Assembly: GCA_963783045.1 (NCBI GenBank)
Contig: CAWAMD010000003.1
Coordinates: 136,173 to 200,172, forward strand
DNA length: 64,000 bases
Direction of reading: 5' to 3'
Source of the DNA: CAWAMD01 sp963783045
GTDB taxonomy: Bacteria; Actinomycetota; Nitriliruptoria; Nitriliruptorales; Nitriliruptoraceae
Shown here: one piece after another, positions 43,215 through 56,152 of the stretch
Position numbering within the stretch: position 1 is the stretch's first letter
Layout: every line of letters starts with the position of its first letter
Program-made: the position numbers and the translations under genes
The notes under the pieces: generated by a model
Told to the model about the DNA's origin: nothing
Seen by the model: the letters and a program-made list of their open reading frames with translations, nothing else
The model's database searches: none

Positions 43215-45184
43215 CGGAAGTACGCGACGTCGGACGTGGTCAGGGTGGGGACGACGAAGGCGCGGTCGAGGTAGCGGTTGGCGTGGTCGCACGAGGTCTC
43301 GGGCAGGAACATGCAGACGTGGCACGCCGCGCCGTGCAGGGTGCCGTCGCCCTTGCCGTCGTCCATCCCGACGATCGACCCGTTGGGCTTGTGCGAGGCG
43401 CAGAACGGGTCGCTGCTGCAGATCTTGGCGTTGTCGATCGCCTCGTCGATCAGCGGACCGAGGACGTCGGGCCGTCCGATGCTCACCAGGCCGCCAAGGG
43501 TCCCTTCGGAGTCGGCCGCGGCGGTGTACAGCAGGATCCCGGCCATCGGGAAGTCGGCGCCTTCGGGCTCCTGGCAGTAGATCCGTTCGCGGATGGAGGC
43601 CGTGGAGTAGCCGGAGCGCAACGAGACGGCGTTGATGAGCAGGTGCGCCAACGTGTGCAGCAGCACGAAGCGGTTGGACTTGGCGCCGCCGTCGGGGTCG
43701 AGCATCCGCCGGTCACGCCACGCGCGGTGGGCGGCCTTCATGTCCTGATGTCGGCCTTCCTGCCGGTCGTCGAGCTCGGCCTCCCACTCCTGCAGGGCTC
43801 CCTCGTCAAGGGTGAGCATGACGCCCTCGCCGCGGGACTGGGCTGCCGGGGCCCAGGTCGGCGGGTTGGCCGACAGCTTGGCGCGAACGACCGAGTCGGA
43901 GCCGTCGTCGTTGGGGTCGTACGAGTCGAGCCGGGTGAAGCCGGTGATGGCGACGACCTCACGAAGCCTCGTGGCGAGGTGGATGCCACCGAGCTTGTCC
44001 TTGAAGCGGCTCGTGGTCGCCGGGCCGGCGTCGGTGACGGCGAAGTCGATGCCGTGGTCGATGCCGCCCTTGGCGGTGAGCGCTGCGTACTCGGGCCCGA
44101 GCAGCGCGATGTCGCCCGGGTCGTCCTCCTCGAGCTTGGCCCGCTGCCGCTGGTACTCCTCCCACAGCTCCTCGAGCGTGTAGTCGGCTCGCTTCTCATC
44201 CAGCCAGGCGCCGGTCGGCATGGTCGCGAGGATCGCCGCCTTGGCCTTCATGTCCGACAGGTCGGCGAAGGTCTCGAGGTCGCCCCAGTGCTGCGTGACG
44301 GCGCGCTCGACTGGACGCGGCTCGGGCGGGATCGAGAGGGCGGAGCGGCGGACGGAGAACCAGATGTTGGACGCGCCGACCAGCAGCGCCCGGGTCTCGG
44401 CACCACAGCCCTTGGGGTCGTAGTCGTTGAGGTGAGGACGGGCGCCCGCGCACTCGGGGAGGTGCTTTGCGGCGTCGCGGCCGAACGCCTCGGTCATGGC
44501 CCGCGAGTTCCCGCAGGCGTCGCACTTGACCCGCTGCGAGGTGGTCCGCTGGGCGTACCCGGCGTCCTCGAGCTTCAGCCGCTGGGCGCCGGCGCCGTCG
44601 GGGCAGACGTGGCCTGTCTTCTTGTGGGCCCACTCCTCCCACGGGAAGTCGTCGAGGTGACCTCGGCGGCAGGCCAGCACGAACCGGACCGGCAGCGCCC
44701 GGGCCTTGCCGCCCTTCATCTTCGGGCACTTCACATGCCAGTACCCGGCTTCGTCCGGCCGGTACAGCGGGATGTCGACCTCGAACAGCCCGTTGGGCTC
44801 CGCCCGCGACAAGGCGTTGCAGCGGGTGCATCGCAGCCAGCGCGGGAAGGTCATCCCCCACAGGCCGGTCCAGTTGCCGGCGAGCGTCCGGTTGTCGCCG
44901 GCGTCCTCGGTCCACGGCGCGCCGCGCAGCTCCTTGACCTGCGGGCCCATGTCACGCCGAACTTCCTGAAGCAGCCGATCCTCCTCGATGGGCACGGCGA
45001 CGCCCTTGTCCACCTGCCACGGGTCCATCCCGGCGGTGTCGAGCCCAGGCACGACGATCGACAGGTACGGCAGCTCGACGATCGCGCCGGGCCCGAACGT
45101 GTGGGTGGTCTGCGAGGGCCGGATGCTGCCGACCTTGACGGGATCAGGGCGCTCGTCGGTCGTCGCGCCGCGAGGTGGCGTCAT
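43211..45184 (-). CDS. drmB: DrmB, DUF1998 protein of DISARM
   Basis: 657 residues, intact. Starts TPPRGATTDERPDPVKVGSI, then SQTTHTFGPGAIVELPYLSIVV, typical of DrmB. Zinc-type Cys pairs (CTRCNALS, CDACGNSR) and the DUF1998 C-terminus (LLHTLAHLLINAVSLRSGYS, AAACHVCMFLPETSC-type end, here HGAACHVCMFLPETSCDHAN). DrmB forms the DNA-sensing complex with the DrmA helicase. Overlaps both neighbours by four bases. Confidence 0.88.
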   Translation of the reverse strand: MTPPRGATTDERPDPVKVGSIRPSQTTHTFGPGAIVELPYLSIVVPGLDTAGMDPWQVDKGVAVPIEEDRLLQEVRRDMGPQVKELRGAPWTEDAGDNRTLAGNWTGLWGMTFPRWLRCTRCNALSRAEPNGLFEVDIPLYRPDEAGYWHVKCPKMKGGKARALPVRFVLACRRGHLDDFPWEEWAHKKTGHVCPDGAGAQRLKLEDAGYAQRTTSQRVKCDACGNSRAMTEAFGRDAAKHLPECAGARPHLNDYDPKGCGAETRALLVGASNIWFSVRRSALSIPPEPRPVERAVTQHWGDLETFADLSDMKAKAAILATMPTGAWLDEKRADYTLEELWEEYQRQRAKLEEDDPGDIALLGPEYAALTAKGGIDHGIDFAVTDAGPATTSRFKDKLGGIHLATRLREVVAITGFTRLDSYDPNDDGSDSVVRAKLSANPPTWAPAAQSRGEGVMLTLDEGALQEWEAELDDRQEGRHQDMKAAHRAWRDRRMLDPDGGAKSNRFVLLHTLAHLLINAVSLRSGYSTASIRERIYCQEPEGADFPMAGILLYTAAADSEGTLGGLVSIGRPDVLGPLIDEAIDNAKICSSDPFCASHKPNGSIVGMDDGKGDGTLHGAACHVCMFLPETSCDHANRYLDRAFVVPTLTTSDVAYFR

Positions 45185-48100
45185 GCCTCGGCCTCCTCGA
45201 GCTCATCGATGTCGACGTCGGCGATCGTGCTCACACCGGCGGGGGCCGACGACGTGGTCGACGTGTTGAACTTCAGCTGCGGTCGCGCCGGTGGTGGGAG
45301 CACCTTGGGACGCCGCAGGAGGACGTTGATGCCGGGCTCGGTGTTGCGCATCGACATCGGCATCGTCCAGGTCCCCCACTGACCGCCGGACTCGGCGACC
45401 TCGAGCAGCGCGACGAGGTTGTCCTTCTGCGAGCCCTCGCCCGATGGCACGCCACGCGATCGGCGCGGTGCCTGCCCTGCCGGAGCTTCAGGTCGTCGAA
45501 CCGGTCCTGGATCAGCGCCTTGACGCGCTCCACCACGTCGTGGGTGCCGTCGACCTCTCGGGCCCGGGCGACGATCGCGTCGGCGACCTCGTCGGCGCGG
45601 GCATCGTGGACGTCGAGGCGGTTGACGGCGCGGTCGGGTGTCCACTCGTCGACCTCGCCGCGCAGCAGCGACACGAGCACCGCGGTCAGGACCCGGTCCA
45701 GGGCACGGTCGGCGAACGGCGTGACGGACTGGGCCTCGACGTGGCGGTAGAAGGTCGCGTGGTAGTGCTCGAACGTCTCCCAGTGCGACAGGTCCCGAGG
45801 CCGGGCCCAGTTGTGCAGCGTGAACACCAGCCCGGGCCCCGTCAGCGGACCGGCCGACACGCGATGACGCCTGGATGTACTCGGCCGTGGTCTTCGGCTG
45901 GCCGACGACGATCATCAGCCCGAGCCGGGGCACGTCGACGCCGACCGAGATCATGTTGGTGGCGAGGACGATGTCGGTCCCGACCGGGTTGCCGTTGTCG
46001 TCGGGCCGGTGCGGGGTCCCGAGCTCGACGAGCGCGTCGCGCAGGTCCGCGGATCCGACCCGGGACGTCAGCTCGACGAGGTTCATGTTCCAGAACGTCG
46101 TGTCGCCGTGCTCGTCCTCCTTGAGGAACCGGGTCGCGAGGAAGTCGCGCCGCTCACGTTCGATGCGGTTGAGGCGGACGGGGAGCTCGTCGTCGGCGAT
46201 GCGCCGCATGCCGGCGAGCTCGCGGATCGACGAGAAGTAGCCGACGGTGGTCATCCACGGGTCGGCAGCCGGTCCGTGGTCGTCCCACTGCTTCTGCGCC
46301 GCGGCCATGACGGTGCGGAACAGCCGCGACTCGGCCTCCTTCAGCCGCCGTCCCTGCGCGCAGATGCCCACGTACAGCCGGCCGGGTGCCTCGTCGGTCG
46401 GGACCTGGCGGGCGAAGAACGTGTCGCGGACGTCGATGACCTGCGGCGGGAAGATCCGGGTGCCTCGGGCGAAGACCTGACGCACCTGGTCGTTGGCGCG
46501 CCGGATGGTCGCGGTGGAGGCGACGACCTTCGGGTGGACGGTCGCGCCGTCGAGCTCCCACGCGGACAGCCGGTCGACCGCGGTCTCGTACAGGCCGGCG
46601 ATCGTGCCGAGCGGGCCGGTGATGAGGTGGAACTCGTCCTGGATGATCAGGTCCGGCGGCCGCAGCCGGAACCCGTCCGCCACGTTCGTGATCTGCGCGG
46701 TCGGGTGGTGCGGATCGGCCGGGTGGTGGCGACTCGGCGGTGCACACACGCCGGGTAGCGGGCAGCCGGGTCGTTGCTGCGCCAGCCGTGGCGCGCGCAC
46801 CGCTGGCTCACGTGACCGAACAGCATGCGGGCGTTGGGGTTCCACGGCAGCTGGGCGAACTTGTCGATCGTGCCGATCACGAACGTCGGCAGCGTCCGGT
46901 AGACCTCGTCGTCGACGGTGACGACGGGGATGCCCTCGCCCGGGGCGTCGTCCTCGCTGAACGGGCAGTCGTCGTTGGCGCAGTAGGTGACGGTGCGCTC
47001 GGTGTCGACGTTCTCCTCGTGGGTCTTGACGTGGAAGATCGACGCCGTGGAACGCCCGCTCGGGTCGATGTCGGTCCCGCACCACGGGCACGACGACAGC
47101 TGCACCGGCGACGCACCGGCGACGCGTCTTGCCGCCGCGCATGTCGACGATGATCTTGCGGGCGTCGTCGGTCCGGTTCGGGGTGAGCGAGCCCCCGACG
47201 TACAGCCCGAGCCGGAACGGCACTTCGCCCAACCGGTCGCGTGTCCTCGCGGCGGACGAGCTCGGTGGCCGCCACGAGCGCGGCGGCACGTTCGAACTGC
47301 TGCGCCGTCAGCAGCCGAAGCGTGTACCGCATCAGCACCGCGACACCGTCGGACCCGTCGAGACCGCCGAGGTCACGCTTCGAGCCGTCGCAGCGCGAAC
47401 GTCGCCGCGACCAGCCCGAGGTAGGCCTCGGTCTTGCCACCACCCGTCGGGAAGAACAGCAGGTCCACGACCGAGGCCCCGTGCGCCCGATCCGGATGGT
47501 CCGGCCGTGACGAGGGACGGCAGGTTCAGCAGGATGAAGGCGAGCTGGAACGGATACCACGAGGTGTTCCGAGCCGGATCGGCAGCGAGCTCGTCGACGA
47601 TCTGACCGACCGGACGCTCGTCGCCATCCCGCTGCCGACGCACGGCCTCGGTCCGCAGCCGCTGCTCCCGCATGGTCGCGTTCGCGAACCGGAACGCGAT
47701 GAGCGCATCGTCGTCCTCGCCAAGGAGGTCGATGCCAGCGCGGATGGCGTCGGCGACTTCCTCCGCGTCGTCGAGCGCGTCCGCAGCTGCGTCAGCATGC
47801 TCCGCGAGCGCAGGATCGCTCCGCAACGGCCTCGCGCTGGCGGTCGCAGCCACGTCCGGTAGCCATCAGCGAGTGGCGCGAGCCAGCCCTGCAGCTCAGT
47901 GACGGACACCGACTCGTCGGCGAGGCGCCCCATGTCGACGACGAGCTCGGAGAGTTCCGGAGCGTCCGCGGCAGTCGCGGCGACGCGTGTTCGGGACCTC
48001 GTAGGTCGGAAGGAAGGTCGTCCGCAGCTCGGACGCCCGCCCCGGAGCGGTTCTCCCGGTCCGGGACGACGGCGTGCACCGACACCGCGTGCCCCCGCGC

Positions 48101-48866
48101 GAACTCGACCTGATGCCGGTACTGCAGGTCGAGCCGTGCCTGCTCTCGCTGATCAGCGCCAGCCCGCTCGATCCGACCCACCGCCTCGGCCCGCCCACAG
48201 AACCCCGACGTGCCCTCAGGCAGGCGGACAGTGAGCTGCGGCTGGAACAGCCACGCCCGGTCGGGGTTCTGCTCAGGCGCCGTCAGCCGGTTGCGCAGGA
48301 ACAGGGTGACCAACCGGTGCCCGTGCGGCCCCGTCTCGCAGCGTCCGCTGATCTCGACGACGCCACCGAACTGCCGAGATGTTCGACCCGAACGTCTCGA
48401 CCGGCAGCGGCCCGTCATCGTCGGGCAGGTCGATCGTCGCCGACTCCTCTCGCTGCTCACGCTGCCAGACGAGCTTGACGCTGCGCTGCCACTCGGGCCG
48501 CTCCTCCTCCGGCGTGGGGTTGTCGACCCGGTCGTACTCGCCCCACTCGGCGACGACCTCGAGTTGCGTCGTCCCCGGGCTCGACCGCGAACGACAACCC
48601 GAGCGACGACGGGAACAGCGACACCTTGCCCGTCCCGGGGTCGTCAGACTCGTCAGCCTCAGCGGCACCCAGATCGACGTCCGGGTTCTCGTCATCGTCC
48701 CGCTCCGGATCGAGCGCAACCGATCCCCTCCGGCGCGAGCATCCCGACCATGTACCGGTCACGAACACGGTTGTCGTACACGATTTCGTCGGGTCCGTCG
48801 CCCGGACCCAGGAGGTCGCGAGTAGCCGCTCCCGCGAGCCCCGTACCGAATGTTGGCTTCAACCAT
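45181..48866 (-). pseudogene. drmA: DrmA, DISARM helicase (multiply frameshifted)
   Basis: About 1,225 residues scattered over the minus frames with at least six breaks. The ATG at 48866 overlaps the drmMI stop. Recognisable pieces: N-terminal LGPGDGPDEIVYDNRVRDRY and MVGMLAPEG; Walker A FFPTGGGKTEAYLGL at 47420-47460; Cys pairs LSSCPWCGTD and YCANDDCPF; a DExH box LIIQDEFHLITGPLGTIAGL; DIVLATNMISVGVDVPRLGL near 45950. It is the SF2 helicase that, with DrmB, recognises DNA with free 5' ends. All helicase motifs survive, so sequencing indels are the likeliest cause of the breaks. Confidence 0.8.
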
Positions 48867-51800
48867 CCTGTGCCTCGTTGGTCACAGACTCAACATCGCA
48901 ACCGCGTTCTCTGGCAATCAGCTCGAAGTTGCGCGTCAGCAGGACGTCCAAGACCTCGGGCCGTGCGTGCTCGCCTGACGAGAAGCGCGTCGACCCGTCC
49001 TCCCATTCAACAAAGTCGAGCTGCGGAGTTGGGCAATCGAGCAACTCGCCAACATGGCTCGTGGCAAGCTGGATCAGTTGACGCGCCTCCATGACCCACG
49101 ATTTCCTCGCTGAAGGGTCGCAGATGGCGTTCCAAACTCCCGTTGCACCGACGCCTGTCCGTCCGACGTTGGCCTGTACTTCAAGAAAGCGCTCGCCCGG
49201 TTCCGACGGAGCCCGCTCAATGGGCCATGGAAAGGTCCGAAGGGCGTCCGTGCTGAGGTCCAAGTCGTAGTTCTTGCCCATTCTGGAGCTATACCGCCAT
49301 ACCCAGAGCCGGAATTGCTCCGACAGCATGAGCGTCAGTTGGTCGGGACGAGCGATAGGCATCCCGGCCATCTTGTTCGTGAACACCCAGTCCGTCGGAA
49401 TCTCGCCGAAGATCCAGTACTTCGCCGTCATCGGTGCGACAACCGCTCGCTCAGCAGCTCGCAAGGCCGCGAAGTTCGACGCCTGAGGTACGTAGATCTG
49501 CCACCACCGGTCCTTGAGGTCCGGGTACGACGAGTAGTCAAGCCCAGACTCGAGCCGATAGGGCTTGACCACCGTCTCGAGGAATTGACGCGCCTCTGGG
49601 CCCGACTTGGCGATGACTTCGTCAAGATCAAGCCCGTCCGTGGAGAAGATATAGCGCTCGTTCCCAGCGAAATGGTCTTGGCCCAGGTCCCGCCCCGTAA
49701 CCCACCTACGAACGAACGGTGAGTCTTCCGACCGGAGACGTTCGAGCCAGTCGTCCCCTTCCGACATGAGTAGCGCGTTGCCGAGTTGAATTCTGGGCCC
49801 CGGTGAAGAGGGGCGTTGGCGCAGTTGCCTGAGGGAAAGGACGCCCCGTAACGCGCCCAGCCGGTTCCAGCTGCGCTGAGAGGGATGAAACCCTTGTCTC
49901 ATTCCAAATGGGATCACTCTCGGCCCGCGACCGTCGAAACCAAACCTTGCAGACACGAACCTTCGCCGCAGCCGTTGGCCACTCATTGCGAACTGACACA
50001 CGATAGGGATGGAACTCGGACACCAGGTCGGCAAGGCCGAAGACGCTGTTGTCGCCATATCGCACCTTGTCCGTGAGCAGTAGTCCCACGGTCCCGCCGG
50101 GCTTTACCCACTCGCGCAGGGCGAGCCGCAGGAACACGAGGCAGTAGTCGGACATGCCGCCGAGGTTGGCCCTCTCGAAGACAAGCTTCTTTCTTGGAGC
50201 CCCGATGGCACGCGACAGCAACCTTGTCCCTTGATAAGGCGGGTTTCCGAGAATTGCATCGAACCCGCCGCGTTCCTCGGCGAATACGTCCGGGAAGGCC
50301 AGTACCCAGTGAAGAGGTCGTCGCTGAGCTGTTGGGACAGGGTCGTCCCCGTCCCACTTGAGGTCACCTTCGTACAACGTGAGATCATCGCACCCTTCGA
50401 TCTTCGCAGCCAGACGGGCGCGTTCGCGTGTCTTCGCCGACTCTCGGGCGCCAGCCGTCTTGAGTGCTGCGAATGCGACGTCGGACGCAATCCTCTCAAG
50501 AGACGCCACGGCTAGGTCAGCGCGCCTACCCAACCGTGCTCGATCAAGCTCGGCGCTCACGGTTGAACCGGTGATTTCCTGAGAGTTGCATGCGCAAGCG
50601 CGCGGCCTCAGACATTCGCTGGTTGAGGACTTGGTGGTAGGCCAAGTCGGCGTCCGAGAAGAGACCGCCCTGCCCCGACAGAGAGGCCGCGTCGACAAAC
50701 AAGCTCAGCGACCGGAGTTGCTCTGCGGAGTGAAACCTGTCAGGGAGTCGCCGTGCCGGATGGCGTGGTCGAGGAAGGTGAACGGCGCGCCCGAGCCATC
50801 GTGATCAGCCAGAGCGAAAGCTTGGCCATCTCCACGGCCATGGGGTCACGGTCGACGCCGTAGACGCAGCGGGACACGATGGCGCGCCGGGCCTGGACGC
50901 GGGCATCGACGGACTCAACGTCCGTCGCCCCGGACGCGAGTGCCTCGGCCGACAGTTCCCCGGCCTCGACGCGGGCCTGTAGCAGCGGCCTCGGCCAGGT
51001 AGCGGACGGCGGCGACGAGGATCGCGGCGGAGCCGACGGCGGGGTCGCAGATCTTGAGGTCGAGGATCTGCTCCGGGGTCTTGAGCTTCCACTTCGACTC
51101 GTCAGGTTCGTTCTGCGGGCCTGGGTCGTAGATCAGCGGATCGAGGGTGTGCTTGGCGATCTCCTCTGCCAGGCTGCGGGGGGTGTAGGCGGTGCCGGAA
51201 TCGCGCTTGCTGGACGTCTCGGTGACGTAAACGTCGCCGGGGCGGAACACCAGCGCGATACCCCGTGCGTCCGTGCGCAGTAGGGGTGCGTAGCGCTCGA
51301 CGCGTTGGCGGAGGGCGGGATCGTTGGCGACAGCGACGTTGAGGGTCTGTGCGACTTCAGAGTCGGGGGCGAGGCCATCGTCGATCGCCTGGTAGACGCC
51401 CTTCGCCTCGGCCGCGACTCCGAGGTCGACGAGCTGCTTGCCGAGCTCCTTGTCAGACTTCGCGGTCCAGCCTTCAAGCTCGACCAGCGACACCTCAGGC
51501 TCGTCGCCAGCCTTGCCGATCAGACCGAGGACGGCGACCTGGTCCTCGGGGACGATGACGGCGGAGTGGTCGAGCAGAGCCTCGTAGACGTGCCCGATCT
51601 GTTCAACGTCGAGGCTGCGGAAGCTGATGCGCTGGCCATCGGCGATCTGCAGGTGGCGGAGCACCGTCAGCACGGTGAAGTCGTCGACGACGCCGACATC
51701 GAGCTGCTCGAACCCCTCGCCGTCGGCTGCGGTGATGCGTGCTTCGAGAAACGGGTGCTCGTCCGGGATCGAAGAGGTTGCCGCCGTACGCGGGCAGGCG

Positions 51801-52868
51801 GAGGTCGTCGTGCTCGATGCCGGCATGGACGGCCCGCGACAGCGCCATCATCCGCTGCCAGGCCCCCGCGCGGCGTTCCATCGCCGAGCGGTTGCGGTAG
51901 GCGTCTTCCTCGAGCTTGTCGAGCAGCGTCGACATCGCGTACTGGTCCGCGAACAGCTGGTTCTCGGCCACCGGGAGCAGTCCTCGCTCCTCGGCGACGA
52001 GGAGGAACACGGTCCGCATCAGCACGCGGGTGGTGGCGGCGTAGACCTGCTGGCCGGTGAGCCCTTCGAGCAGCCGACCTCGGGAGGTGCGGTTGGCGCG
52101 AGAGATCGCGTTGACCAGCGCTTCGGCGGCGCGGCGGACCTGCTTGCCGAGCGTGTCGGTCAGCTCGTGCTGGCGGTCCTGCGACAGCTCGATCAACTTC
52201 GACAGGGGGACGGTGCGGTGCAGGACCCGCTGCTTGTGGAGCAGTGCGACGAAGGCGTCGCGGGCGTGGCGGTCCTCGAGCCCGTTGACGGTCCACATCG
52301 CCGAGCCGGTGGTGCCGGTCACGACGTTGACCAGCAGGTGCTCACGGCCGTTGGTGACCAGCGCCAGGTCAGCGTCGGCGTGCCGTGCCAGCAGCGCGGC
52401 CCGCTGGACGGGGGTGGAGACCCAGCCGTCGTGGGTGTGGGTCCGTGCCGGGTCCAGGCGTGAAGGGTCGTCGGTGGCGTCCGGTCCGCAGATGACCACC
52501 ATGCGAACGTCGTCCGGGTCGTCCGGAGCGTGGATCACGAAGTCGGCCGACACCCGCGCGCGGTAGATGTGGTGGTGGGCTGCGACCCCGGGAGCCACGG
52601 CGAGGGTCTTGCCCTCCCGGTAGCCCAGCAGCTCGGTCAGCAGTTCGGTCACGCGGGCACGGCGGCCGTCCCACGACGAGTCGTCCCAGCCCTCGCCTTC
52701 CTCGGCCTCCGAGGCGGGCGGGGCCGTGAGGAGGCTGCGCTGCTCAGCGGACAGTCGGGTCGGCCAGTTCTCACCGACCGTCTGGACGTCCAGCGCTGCT
52801 GCCGACAGGAACGGCCCATCGGGGACGAGCAGGTCGATCCAGCCGTGGCGGTCGCTGCGCTCAGGCAT
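48859..52868 (-). pseudogene. drmMI: DrmMI, DISARM adenine methyltransferase (multiply frameshifted)
   Basis: About 1,330 residues after repair, with four or more breaks (near 51820, 50900, 50690 and 50000). N-terminus PERSDRHGWIDLLVPDGPFL; SAM-binding motif I LKICDPAVGSAAILVAAV near 51050; KLSLWLITMARGAPFTFLDHA near 50780; catalytic motif IV ILGNPPYQGTRLL near 50240, the NPPY of N6-adenine methyltransferases; C-terminal target-recognition part (TDALRTFPWPIERAP). It methylates host DNA to mark self. Its start overlaps the drmD stop by eight bases. Confidence 0.82.
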
Positions 52869-55800
52869 CGACGGTCCCTCCGGTGGCCGGGTGCAGGAAG
52901 GTCACCGCGATCGGGAACACGCGGACGTCCTGGGTGGCGTAGCGCTCTCGGACGCTGGCGATCTCCTTGTGGACCTTGTCGCGGATCGTCTCGTACCGCG
53001 CGTGGAGGCGGTCGTAGTCGAGCTCGAGCTGCTGCGTCTCCTCCTCGTCGAAGAAGGTCAGCTGTGCGCTGTCGAGCTGTGCGCGGGTGCGGTCCAGGGC
53101 TTCGCGCATCGCGGAGGCGGCACGGTCCACGTCCGACTCGAGCCGCTCGAGCTCCTCCTCCATGCGTGCCTGCAGAGCCTTCTGCTTGATCTCGGCGAGG
53201 CGCTGACCGCGCCGTTCGAGGTTGGTGACCAGGTCGGTGGCGACCTTGTCCCACTGGGCGTGGAGCTCACGATCAGCCGTGACCGGCGTCGGGCAGGCGT
53301 GCGGCCCAGAGCCGGTCGGCGTGGACGTCGGCGTCGAGCTGGGCCCATCGGCCGTCGCGGAAGCGGGCGGCCCGGGCGACGACCTGCTCGTGGAGGCGGT
53401 TGCCGTCGGCCCCGGTGATGAGCACGCGGGCATGCGCGACGACCGCGAGGTCGCCGATCCAGTCGTAGTCACCCTCGACGCTCGCGGGGTCGTAGGCGCG
53501 GCTGGTGACGCGGTGCAGCTGGTCCTGGGTGGTGGTGGTCCACACCTGGGCACGCAGCAACGCCGTGGCGTGGGCGACCAGTGGATGGTTGAGGTGGGCC
53601 AGCAGCGGGCCAGGGGCAGGCTTGGCCAGGTCGGGATCGAAGGTGACGAACCGGCGGGTCTTGGTGATCGGATCCTCGAGATCCTTGAGCGTCTCGATCC
53701 ACTCGGCGGAGAGGCTGGGGACGCTGTACAGGCCGGGCGTGGTCGGGTGGGGCTGCAGGGTCGGCTGGTGCGACAGGGCGAGCGCGACGTCGACGGTGTG
53801 TCGGACCTCGTCGGGCTCGGCGTCGAGCTCCTGGCGCGTGGTGTCCAGGCGGGTCCGCACGTCGTCGAGCAACGCCCGCAGCTGCCGTTCGGTGGCGCGC
53901 AATGCGGTCTTGGAGCGGTGAGCCTCGACCTCGGCGTCGTAGCGGTCCAGGTCGGTGGTCTCGCCCTTGCGCAGCGCGTCCTTCTGTGCGACCTCGAGCT
54001 GGTCGAACAGCGGGTTGGCGCCACCGAGGTCGGTCAGGACGGTCGAGAGCTTGTCGGCGACTCGGCGTTCGATCCGGGTGTCCCGACCGATGCTGGTCTC
54101 GCCGAGGCCGGTGAAGTGGTGGATGTCGGCGGTCGTGGAGGGCTGGCCGTGCCGGTCGATGCGGCCGTTGCGCTGCTCCATGCGCGAGGGGTTCCACGGG
54201 ACGTCGTAGTGCAGCAGGTCGTGGCACTGCTGGTGGAGGTCGATGCCCTCCGACGCGGTGTCGGTGCACAACAGGATGCGCACCGTCGTGCCGGCGTTGG
54301 TGTCGTCGCCGGGCGGGTGGTTGAACAGCTCGGCGATGTGGACGCGGTCCTCGTCGCGCATGCCGCCGCGGAGCTCGCGGATGCGGGTCTTGTCGACCCC
54401 GCCGGCGACGAGCTTCTCGTACAGGTACTTGTGGGTGTCGAGGTACTCGGTGAACACGATCAGGCGCCCGGTGGTCCAGTCCTTGCCGTCCTTGCAGACG
54501 CGCTCGATGAGGTCTCGCAGAGCGTCGAGACGGCCGGACTCGGACCGGTCGTGGCGCGTACCCCATTCGATGAGCCAGTCGAGGTCGGCCAGCAGGTCGT
54601 CGTCGTACACGAGCGCGTGGGCAGCCAGCTCGACGGCGTCGGCGGCCGCCGCCGCGGCCTCCTCGTCGGTCTCGTACCCGTCGGCCGCCGCGTCGATCGC
54701 GTCCTCGAGCCTCCGCGAAGCGGGCGTCGAGCTTGCGACCGGTCCGTTCTTGAGGTTGTGGCCCTTCGTGGTCAGCGTCTCGTGGTGCTGCAGGATCGTG
54801 CCGGCGAACGCCGCGGGCGAGGACAACAGCCGCTTGCGCAGCGTCTCACCGACGAACCTCACCGATGCCTTGGCCGCCTTGCGGTTCGCGTTGAGCTTCT
54901 CCAGCCGGTCGAGGTAGGCGAGCAGCCGCTCGTAGGCCTGTGACTCGTGGTCGTGGTAGGCGACCTCTTCGGCATGCAGCTCACGCCTGGGGAAGGGCGC
55001 GGTCTCGTCGACGAGCCGGATGTCGGCCTTGAGCCGCCGAACCATCACTCGGTCGACGTCCTCGCGAGCGGGCTCGACGTTCTTGTCGAACCGGCGCGGG
55101 TCCAGCAACTCCAGCAGGGCGTGGAAGGAGCTCGAGTGCCCGTTGTGCGGCGTGGCCGTCAGGAACAGACGATGTTCGAAGTACGGGCGCCACGTGCTTG
55201 ATGATCTGCGTGCGGTCGGAGTCGACCGCGTAGTTCTCGCCCGCCGGCGCGGCCAGGTGTGCCTCGTCGAGGATCAGCAGGTCGAACGGGCGCGGGAACT
55301 CGTCGGGGTCGCCGACGAACGCGTCGTCGAGCATCCGGCCACGCTCGGGGCGCTTGATCCAGTCGATCGACGTGATCAGGTGCGGGTAGGCCTTCAACGG
55401 GTTGAGGTGGACGTTGCGCCGGCGCACCTCGGTGACGAAGTCCGAGTTGCAGATCCGGAACTCGATACCGAACCGGGACCGCATCTCCTTCTGCCACTTG
55501 TCCTGCAGCCCCGCCGGACACACGATCAGGCAGTTGCGCATCCGGTGGCGAAGCGCCAGCTCCTGGGCGATGAGCCCGGCCTCGATCGTCTTGCCCAGTC
55601 CGACGTCGTCGGCGATCAGCAGCGAGATCCGAGGCAGGTCGAGCGCCCGGACCAGGGGCTCGAGCTGGTAGTCGACGATCTCGATACCGGACCGGTACGG
55701 CGACTCCAGGACGTCCGCGTCCGCGTTGGTGATCGCGCCCCAGCGCACCGCGTTGAGGAAGGCGTCAAGCGTGCGCGGGTCGTCGGCGACCAGGTTTCCG

Positions 55801-56033
55801 TCGCCATCGAGGCTCGGCGCGGGAAGGTGGACCGCGTCCAACACCTTGGCGTCCGGCTCGACCTGCCAGATCAGGCGGGCCGTCTCACCGTGCCGGTCGT
55901 CGGAGACGCTCAGGAGCTTGATCAGGTGCTGCACGCGCCCATCGGTGACCCGTGTCGGGCTGATGTCGGTTGCGATCCACACGTCGCCACGTGCTCGTAC
56001 CAGCGATCCTCGCGTCGGCACTTCCACCGTCAC
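52861..56033 (-). CDS. drmD: DrmD, SNF2-family helicase of DISARM (frameshifted)
   Basis: About 1,057 residues in three pieces with breaks near 55170 and 53290. The N-terminal piece has LLIADDVGLGKTIEAGLIAQ (Walker A), NCLIVCPAGLQDKWQKEM and LLILDEAHLAAPAGENYAVD (DEAH). The middle carries LIVFTEYLDTHKYLYEKLV, LLCTDTASEGIDLHQQCHD and RMEQRNGRIDRHGQ, SNF2 motifs V and VI. The C-terminus is a long coiled coil. drmD is the mark of class 1 DISARM and comes first in the operon, as here. Confidence 0.85.
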
Positions 56034-56152
56034 ACTGCCCCCATCGGTTCACTCTGGCGTCCGCCACCTGAAGCGTAGGTGGCCGTGCGACATCGAGCCG
56101 GCGCACGGCGACACTCCTACCATCCCCTCCGATGGCCGAGCGTCGGGGGGAC

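Noticed and set aside
43055..45382. 775-codon plus-strand open frame antisense to drmB
   Set aside because: GC-rich codon bias keeps the opposite strand open; the minus strand carries clear DrmB motifs and the antisense product shows no domain and skewed composition.
53222..54943. 573-codon plus-strand open frame across drmD
   Set aside because: Antisense to SNF2 helicase motifs; Val/Gly-rich with no recognisable domain.
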